Assembly (NCBI GenBank): GCA_017430985.1
Contig: JAFRLZ010000067.1
Span: 1-40,848 of the forward strand
Direction: 5' to 3'
Source: Oscillospiraceae bacterium
GTDB lineage: Bacteria; Bacillota; Clostridia; Oscillospirales; Oscillospiraceae
Length of the DNA stretch: 40,848 nt
The notes beneath the pieces were generated by a model, which saw nothing but the letters and a program-made list of their open reading frames with translations, was not told the DNA's origin and ran no database searches. Both the position numbers and the translations under genes were made by a program. Position 1 is the stretch's first letter; each line of letters starts with the position of its first letter. Below, piece by piece: positions 1-7,125 of the stretch.

Positions 1-28
1 AAACATTTTTTCATAAGGAGTGAAAAGT

Positions 29-1726
29 GTGAGCGCATTAGTTATCCTTCTTTGCGCGGTCGTGCTGCTTGCTCTCGGCTACGTCTTCTACGGCGGCTGG
101 CTGGCCAAGCAGTGGGGCGTTGACCCCAACCGTGAGACCCCGGCCCACACCAGCTACGACGGAAAGGACTTCGTTCCTGCCAACCCCGCCGTTCTGATGG
201 GCCACCACTTCTCGTCCATCGCCGGTGCAGGCCCCATCAACGGACCGATCCTGGCCTCCGTTTTCGGCTGGGTCCCCGTGTTCCTGTGGTGCGTGCTCGG
301 CGGCATCTTCTTCGGCGCCATGCATGACTTCGGTGCCCTCTTCGCTTCGATCCGTCACAACGGCGGCTCCATCGGCGAGGTCATCAAGGACTCCATGGGC
401 ATCAAGGCTCAGCGCCTGTTCATCATCTTCGCGCTGGCCGTTCTGATCCTGGTCATCGCCTCCTTCACCGCTGTCGTCGCCGGCACCTTCGCCTCGGTGG
501 ACACCTCCGCTGCGAACTATGCTGCCAACGGCTCCACGGCCATGACCTCGATGCTCTTCATCGTCATCGCCGCGATCTTCGGCTTCTTCGTGTACCGCAA
601 GAATGCGAAGGTCGGCCCGGCCACTGTCGTCGGCATCATCGGCATCGTCGCCATCGTTGTCCTCGGCCAGTTCGTCGGCCTGCACTTCGGCAAGAACTTC
701 TGGGTTCTCTTCATCTTCGTGTACGTCGTCGTTGCCTCTCTGCTCCCGGTCTGGATCCTGCTCCAGCCGCGTGACTACCTGAGCTCCTTCCTGCTCTACG
801 GTATGATGATCCTGGCCTTCGTCGCCATCATCGGCGGCACCTTCACCGGCGCGGCCACCGTGGAGATCCCCGCTGTGGTTCCCGGCAAGGCCAGCACCAT
901 CTTCCCGACCCTGTTCATCACGGTCGCCTGCGGCGCCTGCTCCGGCTTCCACTCCCTGATCAGCTCCGGTACCTCCTCCAAGCAGCTCGATAACGAGAAG
1001 GACGCCAAGACCATCGGTTACGGCTCCATGATCATCGAGTCCGCTCTGGGCATCATCTCCCTGATCGCTGTCGGCGTCATCTTCTCCCGCTCCACCTACG
1101 GCGGCGGCGCTGACTTCACCGCTCCTCCGGCTGCGTTCGCCGGCGGCATTGCCACCATGTTCGCTTCCTTCGCGGGCGAGAAGAGCTACGCCGTGATCTA
1201 CAACCTGTTCACGCTGGCGGTCTCCGTCTTCGCTCTGACCTCCCTCGACTCCGCCACCCGTCTCTGCCGTTACCTCTTCGCTGAGCTGCTGACTCCGGAA
1301 GGAAAGACCCGCGAGGATCTGACCGGCGCCGCGAAGTTCTTCGCCAACCCGGTCGTCGCCACCCTCATCATGGCCGGCATCGGCTGCGGCATGGGCTTCC
1401 TGGGCCTGTCCCAGATCTGGGGCGTGTTCGGCGCTGCCAACCAGCTGCTCGCCGGTATCGCCATGCTGGCTGTCTGCACCTGGCTCGGCAAGATCGGCCG
1501 CAACAACAAGATGTTCTACTTCCCGATGTGCTTCATGCTGGTCGCGACCATCACTTCTCTGGTCATGACCATCATCAAGGAGATCAAGGTCATCGCTGCC
1601 GGTGCCGCTCCCTGGGGCGACTGGTACGTTGCCATCTGGTCCACGCTGCTGGTCGTGCTGGCTGTGATCCTTGCGGTCACCGCCGTCAAGACCCTGGCCG
1701 GCCAGGGCAAGAAGGCCAAGGCCTGA
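29..1726 (+). CDS. cstA: CstA-family carbon starvation transporter
   Basis: A polytopic inner-membrane protein of about 565 residues. The N-terminal third holds the CstA hallmark GHHFSSIAGAGPI, followed by GPILA and a run of hydrophobic segments to the C-terminus. CstA proteins of other bacteria import peptides or pyruvate when carbon is scarce; which substrate applies here cannot be read from the sequence. The start is taken as GTG at 29: the ribosome binding site AAGGAG (15-20) lies 8 nt before it, whereas the in-frame GTG at 20 overlaps that site. Codon use is strongly biased to C- and CTG-ending codons, more so than in most neighbours, which suggests high expression. A strong terminator follows 35 nt after the stop, so it is the last gene of its transcript. 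Its promoter lies outside the window. Confidence 0.93.
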   Translation: MSALVILLCAVVLLALGYVFYGGWLAKQWGVDPNRETPAHTSYDGKDFVPANPAVLMGHHFSSIAGAGPINGPILASVFGWVPVFLWCVLGGIFFGAMHDFGALFASIRHNGGSIGEVIKDSMGIKAQRLFIIFALAVLILVIASFTAVVAGTFASVDTSAANYAANGSTAMTSMLFIVIAAIFGFFVYRKNAKVGPATVVGIIGIVAIVVLGQFVGLHFGKNFWVLFIFVYVVVASLLPVWILLQPRDYLSSFLLYGMMILAFVAIIGGTFTGAATVEIPAVVPGKASTIFPTLFITVACGACSGFHSLISSGTSSKQLDNEKDAKTIGYGSMIIESALGIISLIAVGVIFSRSTYGGGADFTAPPAAFAGGIATMFASFAGEKSYAVIYNLFTLAVSVFALTSLDSATRLCRYLFAELLTPEGKTREDLTGAAKFFANPVVATLIMAGIGCGMGFLGLSQIWGVFGAANQLLAGIAMLAVCTWLGKIGRNNKMFYFPMCFMLVATITSLVMTIIKEIKVIAAGAAPWGDWYVAIWSTLLVVLAVILAVTAVKTLAGQGKKAKA

Positions 1727-1760
1727 TCCGTAGTTTCCAAAACTACATAGCAAAGACTTT

Positions 1761-1790
1761 AAGGAGCTGCCCGCCCGGGCAGCTCCTTTT
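1761..1790 (+). terminator. Terminator of cstA
   Basis: A perfect 12-bp stem (AAGGAGCTGCCC, 1761-1772, with its complement 1777-1788) and a GCCC loop, ending in TTTT. It lies 35 nt after the cstA stop. Confidence 0.88.
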
Positions 1791-1884
1791 CGCTCCGACG
1801 TCAATGCCGCTGCCGGGCGGACCTTGTACGGAAGCTGCCTTGCCCGTATGGCAGGGGAGATCGGAGCTGCGCGTCCGACAGGTG

Positions 1885-1921
1885 AAAAGCGGCAGGGAGA
1901 AGGTCTCTCCCTGCCGCTTTT
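1885..1921. terminator. Bidirectional terminator between cstA and the signalling operon
   Basis: A perfect 16-bp stem (1885-1900 with 1906-1921) and a 5-nt loop. It begins with AAAA and ends with TTTT, so it can stop transcription from either side. On the minus strand it is the first good terminator after the Hpt gene. Confidence 0.85.
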
Positions 1922-1938
1922 GCGGAAGCCGTTTCGAT

Positions 1939-1965
1939 CCCCGCCTGCAGGCGGGGAGTTTTTTT
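1939..1965 (+). terminator. T-tailed hairpin next to the Hpt stop codon
   Basis: The arms CCCCGCC (1939-1945) and GGCGGGG (1950-1956) with a TGCA loop are followed by AG and seven T. It is oriented as a plus-strand terminator, a third stop after cstA. It touches the last codon of the minus-strand Hpt gene. Confidence 0.65.
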
Positions 1966-2302
1966 ACAGAAGGTCGATCAATTGGCTCCTTTTTGAACCG
2001 ATCTCTTCAAGCAGCGCCGTATAATCCGTATCCGTTCTGCTCCGCAGCAGCTCCGTGATCTGCTCGATCGGCCTGCAGATCGGCGTCAGCGCCAGGTTGG
2101 CGCATACCCCCTTGAGCGAATGGGCAAGGTCAAAGCCTTGCTCCAGATCGCCGGAGGAAACCGTTTCCGCCAGCTTGTCAAAGGACGGATCCAACAGCGC
2201 TTTGTTTACCAGCCTCAGATAAAAGCTTTCGTTGTTCAGGCACCTTACAAGCGCCTCGTCCACGTTTGCGCCCCAGGCACGAAGGTTCTCGACTGTCAGC
2301 AT
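1964..2302 (-). CDS. Hpt-domain histidine phosphotransfer protein
   Basis: A 112-residue soluble protein made of a single Hpt helical domain. The phosphorylatable histidine is H61 in AHSLKGVCANL, the typical HSLKG motif. Hpt proteins shuttle phosphoryl groups between receiver domains of hybrid kinases and response regulators. The start is ATG at 2302, with GGAGG 7 nt upstream; an in-frame extension further upstream has no ribosome binding site and runs into the preceding gene. It is the last gene of a three-gene operon, 46 nt after the REC-GGDEF-EAL gene and downstream of the hybrid kinase. The natural inference is that it carries phosphate from that kinase to the EAL protein's receiver. It lacks any output domain of its own. 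Confidence 0.88.
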   Translation of the reverse strand: MLTVENLRAWGANVDEALVRCLNNESFYLRLVNKALLDPSFDKLAETVSSGDLEQGFDLAHSLKGVCANLALTPICRPIEQITELLRSRTDTDYTALLEEIGSKRSQLIDLL

Positions 2303-2348
2303 GATGATTCCTCCCACAAAAAGTATATCTGAGATCGTTTCGAAACGA

Positions 2349-4058
2349 TCAATCGGCGGACCCGGCCAGCAAGGAGCCAAACGCATCCGCCGGCATCGGC
2401 CTGGCAAAATAGTAGCCCTGCGCGATATCGCAGCCCAACTCTTTCAGCGTCAGCATCTGGGATTCCGTTTCAACGCCCTCTGCGATCATCGGAACGGAAA
2501 GGTAGTCTGCGATATCCAGCATGATCTTCAGGATGCCGGTGTTCCCGTTTTCGCTGAAAGCGGTGCGGATGAACTCCATATCGAGCTTCAGCACGTCGAA
2601 GGGCAGCTTCGTGATCATATTCAGCGAAGAATACCCCGATCCGAAATCGTCCATCTCGATCTTGAAGCCCAGCGCCCGCAGACGGGCCACGGTCTGGATG
2701 ATCTGCTCGAAATTCTCCGTGTAGGCCGACTCCGTGGTCTCCAGATGGAGGTCGCCGAAATCCAGACCGTTTTCTTCCACGATGAGGCGGAGCGTATCGG
2801 TCAGTTCGGGATCCAACATGTCGACCCGCGACACGTTGACCGATACGGGGACCGCGCGGCCCGGATGATCCTTCCAGCGGCGTATCTGCGCGGCGGTCTC
2901 CCGCCAGACGTAGTTGTCAAGATCGCGGATCAGCCCGTTGCTTTCGAACAGCGGGATGAACCGCCCCGGGCTCACCAGACCGAACTCCGGGTGCTTCCAG
3001 CGCACGAGAGCCTCGGCGCCGCAGAGGCGCGGCTGCGGAGACAGGATATGATACTTCGGCTGATAATACACAAGAAACTGCTTCTGCTCAAGAGCATCCC
3101 GGAAATCTTCCAGCAGCCGCTCCGCATACACTTCCTTGTCACGCAGCTCGTCGTTATAGATCGCGACAGACTCCGTAAAGCTGTTCCGAATGGTATCCGC
3201 CGCGCTTTTGGCGTGATCGAAGTGGCGCTCGATATCGCTGGCTTTGTCCACTTCGGAGCAGACGCCGATCCGGATACGCACGCGGCCTCTCGCGTCTCCG
3301 CAGGCCGCGTCCGTGACCCGTTCGGCAACGGATCTGTAGTCGGCCATATGCGGGCAGTATACCTGAAACGTGTCCGCCTCTCTGCGGCAGACGATGCCGC
3401 CCGTTTCCTTGACGATCGCGAGCAGCTCGGAGCCGATCCGCTTGAGGATCTCGTCCGCATACGCTTTCCCGAAGCGCTCGTTTATCAGACGGAAGTGACT
3501 GACGTCCACGACCAGCGCGTCCGTCGCCTCATCCCGATGAAAGACGTCGTACTGCTCCGCATAGCGGTAAAAGTATTCCCGGTTGTAAAGCCCGGTCAGA
3601 TGATCCCGCTCCGTCCAGCGAATCAGGTCCCGGTTCTCGGAGAGCTCTATGCTGCGGCGAACACGGGCCTGGATGATCTCGTACCGGGGGTAGGGCTTGG
3701 GAATAAAGTCGCTGGCGCCCGAGCTGAGGCTTTCCACCTCGGATTCCGCGTCGGAGGTCAGAACGATCACCGGGATCCGGGAAAGATCGATATCCTTTTT
3801 GATCTCCCGCAGGATATCCAATCCGTTCATGCCCGGCAGGTTCAGATCCAGCAGAACAAGGCTGAGAGTCTCGCTTTTCTCGTAGATCAGCCGCATCGCC
3901 TCCACGCCGGTCTCCGCGCAGAGGATCTCATAGTCCTGTTCCAGATAGGCGTTCAAAAGTTCACGGTTGACGAATTCATCCTCAACGATCAGCACGAGCC
4001 GTTTCAGGCCCTCTCCGCTCATGGCGGGGATGCTGTTCATCTGCTTCTGCTCGGTCAT
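2349..4058 (-). CDS. Response regulator with REC, degenerate GGDEF and EAL domains (c-di-GMP phosphodiesterase)
   Basis: A 569-residue cytoplasmic protein. An N-terminal receiver (about residues 20-140) has the acidic pair in VEDE, phosphoacceptor D71 in LLDLNLPGMNG, a Thr-Ser switch and the KP lysine. A GGDEF-fold domain (about 150-305) keeps DHLTGLYNR, but its active loop reads EADTF instead of GGDEF, so diguanylate cyclase activity is unlikely. The C-terminal EAL domain keeps AEALVRW, VNVS, LETTES, DDFGSGYSS, LKLD, EGVE and QGYYFARP, which is the full set of metal and substrate ligands. It should therefore hydrolyse c-di-GMP under control of receiver phosphorylation; the GGDEF-like part may be a GTP sensor, as in related proteins. 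AAAGGAG lies about 10 nt before the ATG. It sits 38 nt after the hybrid kinase gene and just before the Hpt gene. Confidence 0.92.
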   Translation of the reverse strand: MTEQKQMNSIPAMSGEGLKRLVLIVEDEFVNRELLNAYLEQDYEILCAETGVEAMRLIYEKSETLSLVLLDLNLPGMNGLDILREIKKDIDLSRIPVIVLTSDAESEVESLSSGASDFIPKPYPRYEIIQARVRRSIELSENRDLIRWTERDHLTGLYNREYFYRYAEQYDVFHRDEATDALVVDVSHFRLINERFGKAYADEILKRIGSELLAIVKETGGIVCRREADTFQVYCPHMADYRSVAERVTDAACGDARGRVRIRIGVCSEVDKASDIERHFDHAKSAADTIRNSFTESVAIYNDELRDKEVYAERLLEDFRDALEQKQFLVYYQPKYHILSPQPRLCGAEALVRWKHPEFGLVSPGRFIPLFESNGLIRDLDNYVWRETAAQIRRWKDHPGRAVPVSVNVSRVDMLDPELTDTLRLIVEENGLDFGDLHLETTESAYTENFEQIIQTVARLRALGFKIEMDDFGSGYSSLNMITKLPFDVLKLDMEFIRTAFSENGNTGILKIMLDIADYLSVPMIAEGVETESQMLTLKELGCDIAQGYYFARPMPADAFGSLLAGSAD

Positions 4059-4096
4059 CAGCGGTTCTCTCCTTTGTCTTCTTGTACAGGACAGAG

Positions 4097-6538
4097 CTAA
4101 GGCTTTATCATCGTTTCCAGGGTCTCGAACAGGGCGTCCGGCTCGACCGGCTTGGACAGATGCGCGTTCATGCCGACCTGCAGGCTGCGCTGGACGTCCT
4201 CGTCGAATGCGTTGGCGGTCAAAGCGATGATGGGGATCGTCTTCGCGTCCGGCCTGTCCATGGCCCGGATCGTCTGCGCGGCTTCAAGACCGTCCATTTC
4301 CGGCATCCGGATATCCATCAGGATCGCGTCGTAGAAACCGGGAGGGCTTTTCCCGAACATATCCACGGCGATCTTTCCGTTTTCCGCATGATCGATCTCG
4401 GCATCCTTCATCACGATCAGCTGCTTCATGATCTCCGCGTTGATGAAGATGTCCTCCGCCAGCAGGATGTGCCGTCCGTTCAATTCGGCGCGCTTGTGCT
4501 CCTTGAAAAGGCTCAAGTTGTTCTTGCGCGCGATCCGCTCGAACTCGTCGATCACATTGGACGCGAAGAGAGGCTTTGCCAGAAAGCTGTCCACGCCGAT
4601 GTGCAGAGCCTCATCCATGATCTCGTCCCAGTTGAAGGACGTCAGGATGATCACGGTCGTCTCGCTGTCATAGCGTTTTCTGATCTCCCTGGCGATGTCC
4701 AGCCCGTCCATCTCCGGCATCTTCCAGTCCAGCAGCACGAGGTTGTACGGGTAGTGCTTGGCGTGCTGCACCTCCAGCATGTGCAGCGCCTCGTCGCCGG
4801 TCAGACAGGTATCGGCCTTGATGCCGACCTCGTCGAGCACGAGACGGGCGTGCTCCGCCGCGATCTCTTCGTCATCCACGATCAGCACCAGCATGTCGTT
4901 CGGGTTGATATAGCGGGTCGCCGAGCCTTGATGCCGGCAGTCCCTCAGTGAGATCACCACGGTGAATTCAGACCCCTTGCCCTTTTCGGAGCGAACGGAG
5001 ATCTCACCGTTCATAAGCTCCACGATGCTTCGGGTGATGGCCATGCCGAGGCCGGTACTGCCGTATTTGCTGCTGCGGCTGCTGTTTTCCTGGGTGAAGG
5101 GTTCGAATATCTTTGAAATGAAGCTTTGATCGATGCCGATGCCGGTATCGGAAATCACGAACTTCAAGGTCGACTGTTCGCCGAATGTGCCGGTGCGCTC
5201 CACACTCAGGGAGATGCTTCCGGGCGCGTCTGTGAACTTGATGGCATTGGACAGGATGTTGATCAATACCTGCTTGAGCTTCATATCGTCGCCGATATAG
5301 TAATCGCTGACGCCGCCCAGGACCCTGCATTCGTATTTCAAGCCCTTTTCCGAGCACTGGGACATGACCATGGTGTTGATCTGCTCGAGCATGCTGCGGA
5401 AAGAGAACTCTTCCTTCCGCAGTACGATCCGGCCGGATTCGATCCGGCTCATGTCCAGGATATCGTTGATCAGGCCCAGCAGATGCCGCGCGCTGGCGCC
5501 GATCTTCTCGAGATACTCCCGCGTATCATCCGGCAGGCTTTCGTTGCGCAGAGCAAGACTGTTCAGGCCGATGATCGCGTTCATAGGCGTACGGATCTCA
5601 TGGCTCATATTGGAGAGGAATGCCGTCTTGGCCATATTGGCCTGCTCCGCAGCGGCGAGGGCGTCGGCCAGAGCTCTCTGCTGCCGCAGGTTTTCCCGCA
5701 TCTCCGAGTCGATATTCGTAAAGCCGAGACCCACGGCATGGACGATATGGTCCTGCCGATCCGCCGGATGCCGGACGCCGGCCATCCGCAGCATTTCATA
5801 GGATTCTTTGCCTCCGCGCCTGACCATGTAGCGGCAGGCGATGATGTTCTCAGTCGCGAGCGCCCGGCGTATTTCTGCAGGATCGATAAAGCGGCGAAAG
5901 CTTTTCTGGTATTCCTCGTCCACATACAGCCTGCAGTATTCCTCGAATCTCTGATGAAAAGGGAAGTGGACGCCTTCTTTGTCGGCCGCGTCTTCGGGGT
6001 CGGCGCGGTAGCAGACCGCGTCGTCCGAATCCAGATCCACATGATACACGCTGCGGTAATCCGACGCCATGGCCGTGATCATGTTATCCAGCTCTTTCCG
6101 GTGCTTTTTCTGGTCGGATTCCAGGCGCTCCTTTTTTTCGGTGATATCGGAGATGAAAACATAATAGATCCCGCCGTAGGCTTCCGTCTCCGTGAAATGG
6201 CCGTAATCGTCCACCCAGCGCACCGCGCCGTCCTTCCGGATGATGCGGTACTCGGCGTAGTCCATCTTTTCCTCGCTGTTCTGGATCTGCTGATTGATCG
6301 ACGCGCTGACCGCTTCATAGTCCTCCGGGTGGAGCATCCCCTTGAAGGTAAAGCCGGTGAGCGCCTTAAAATCCTCCAGATCTTCACAGCCGAAAATGTT
6401 GAAAACCGCCTTGTTCGCGTACAGCAGCTCTTCCGGCTGCTGAGCGCGGTAGATGAAAAAACCGCCGGGCATATGTTTCCCGAGCTCTTGAATGACAGAG
6501 ATGCTCTGTTCATTCAATTGAAACTGCTTTTCAAACAT
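4097..6538 (-). CDS. Hybrid histidine kinase: PAS, HisKA, HATPase, two REC domains
   Basis: An 813-residue sensor kinase with no membrane segment, so probably cytoplasmic. A PAS-type sensor (about residues 20-140, ending ISDITEKKER) is followed by a second, unassigned sensor-like region (about 150-280). Then come HisKA with H313 in SHEIRTPMNA, and an ATPase with N-box NILSNAIKFT, G1 DTGIGI, F-box FEPF and G2 GSTGLGM. Two receivers end the protein, with phosphoacceptors D604 (LLDWKMPEMDG) and D742 (LMDIRMPEMDG); both keep the KP lysine. AGGAGG lies 6 nt before the ATG. First gene of the signalling operon; it should phosphorylate its own receivers and pass phosphate through the separate Hpt protein to the EAL response regulator. 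Which receiver feeds the relay cannot be told. The signal sensed is unknown. Confidence 0.93.
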   Translation of the reverse strand: MFEKQFQLNEQSISVIQELGKHMPGGFFIYRAQQPEELLYANKAVFNIFGCEDLEDFKALTGFTFKGMLHPEDYEAVSASINQQIQNSEEKMDYAEYRIIRKDGAVRWVDDYGHFTETEAYGGIYYVFISDITEKKERLESDQKKHRKELDNMITAMASDYRSVYHVDLDSDDAVCYRADPEDAADKEGVHFPFHQRFEEYCRLYVDEEYQKSFRRFIDPAEIRRALATENIIACRYMVRRGGKESYEMLRMAGVRHPADRQDHIVHAVGLGFTNIDSEMRENLRQQRALADALAAAEQANMAKTAFLSNMSHEIRTPMNAIIGLNSLALRNESLPDDTREYLEKIGASARHLLGLINDILDMSRIESGRIVLRKEEFSFRSMLEQINTMVMSQCSEKGLKYECRVLGGVSDYYIGDDMKLKQVLINILSNAIKFTDAPGSISLSVERTGTFGEQSTLKFVISDTGIGIDQSFISKIFEPFTQENSSRSSKYGSTGLGMAITRSIVELMNGEISVRSEKGKGSEFTVVISLRDCRHQGSATRYINPNDMLVLIVDDEEIAAEHARLVLDEVGIKADTCLTGDEALHMLEVQHAKHYPYNLVLLDWKMPEMDGLDIAREIRKRYDSETTVIILTSFNWDEIMDEALHIGVDSFLAKPLFASNVIDEFERIARKNNLSLFKEHKRAELNGRHILLAEDIFINAEIMKQLIVMKDAEIDHAENGKIAVDMFGKSPPGFYDAILMDIRMPEMDGLEAAQTIRAMDRPDAKTIPIIALTANAFDEDVQRSLQVGMNAHLSKPVEPDALFETLETMIKP

Positions 6539-6938
6539 ACTGTCCTCCTGACTGTTTTCCGCAAACGATCCGATCGGCTGCAGACGGCGGGTTTTCCCTG
6601 CGCCCCGAAGACGGCTTCTGGCCCGTCGCGCCGAAGCTGCGTTCGACGTGTTCGGGCACCACTAATATACCACAATATAAATTACCATATTTTTTCCCGG
6701 CAGGCAATGGCCGCCTGCGGGCTTTTTCGTTCTTTTTCGGTCCTGCCGCGCTGAAAAACTGCCGCATGAAACACATGAGGTCAGCCGGGGACCCGTCTCG
6801 CATGACGAACAGCGTCCTTCCCCTGGGCGGGGAGGGCGGCCCGCGCGGCGCGGTCTTTTTTTCTGAGGGATCTTTTCTGCCCTTTGAAGGGACCCGCGTC
6901 AAAAAAGAATCAAAAGAAACCGCGTTTTTACCGTTCTA
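6539..6938. other. Gene-free divergent intergenic region, left part
   Basis: No credible gene was found between the kinase start and the pilus promoter. An AT-rich block at 6661-6695 holds two TATATT-like boxes on the minus strand and is the likely promoter zone of the kinase operon, but no convincing -35 box pairs with them. Two plus-strand hairpins with T tails occur at about 6696-6727 and 6841-6862 although no plus-strand gene lies upstream of them. The short minus-strand frame 6531-6902 has Pro/Arg/Lys-rich translation with a TTG start and looks like a chance frame. Confidence 0.5.
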
Positions 6939-6972
6939 TTGACGGTGTTGTTGACGGCGGCTGTCATATACT
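6939..6972 (+). promoter_or_regulatory. Pilus promoter copy 1 (tip adhesin): TTGACG direct repeat plus TATACT
   Basis: TTGACG at 6939-6944 and again at 6951-6956 (12-nt period), followed after exactly 10 nt by TATACT at 6967-6972. The same arrangement with identical spacings precedes the backbone pilin and the SipA-like gene. Neither TTGACG is 16-18 nt from the -10 box, so neither is a normal -35 box. The layout resembles activator sites such as the Pho box, in which a tandem repeat ending about 10 nt before the -10 box replaces the -35 contact. Predicted transcript start is about 6979, giving a leader of about 147 nt. Confidence 0.72.
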
Positions 6973-7025
6973 GTGAATGAACTGAAAACATACGAAAAAC
7001 AAATGGCGCTTTTCAAAAATAATCC

Positions 7026-7053
7026 TTGAAATTTTAGAAAAAAGTGGTAATAT
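7026..7053 (+). promoter_or_regulatory. Possible second promoter of the tip adhesin
   Basis: TTGAAA (7026-7031), a 16-nt spacer and TAATAT (7048-7053), in the AT-rich part of the leader. This is a standard housekeeping-type layout and could give basal expression independent of the repeat-type promoter upstream. Confidence 0.45.
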
Positions 7054-7125
7054 ATGATAGATAAATTGGCGAGTTATGTCAATGGCCCCCCATATTATGG
7101 AAGGCGCTGACAGGAGGTCCCTTTG

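Noticed and set aside
38..1804. A 588-codon open frame antisense to cstA
   Set aside because: Asp/Gly/His-rich composition with no domain, and it runs opposite a clearly conserved transporter; it is a codon-bias shadow in GC-rich DNA.
3300..3480. An active diguanylate cyclase in the REC-GGDEF-EAL protein
   Set aside because: The catalytic loop reads EADTF in place of GGDEF, so cyclase activity is not supported.
6531..6902. A short minus-strand frame between the kinase and the pilus promoter
   Set aside because: TTG start without a ribosome site, low-complexity Pro/Arg/Lys translation and overlap with the kinase start.
6973..7125. A possible c-di-GMP riboswitch in the tip adhesin leader
   Set aside because: I looked for the conserved GEMM-type blocks because of the neighbouring c-di-GMP genes and found none; the leader is AT-rich without a matching fold.
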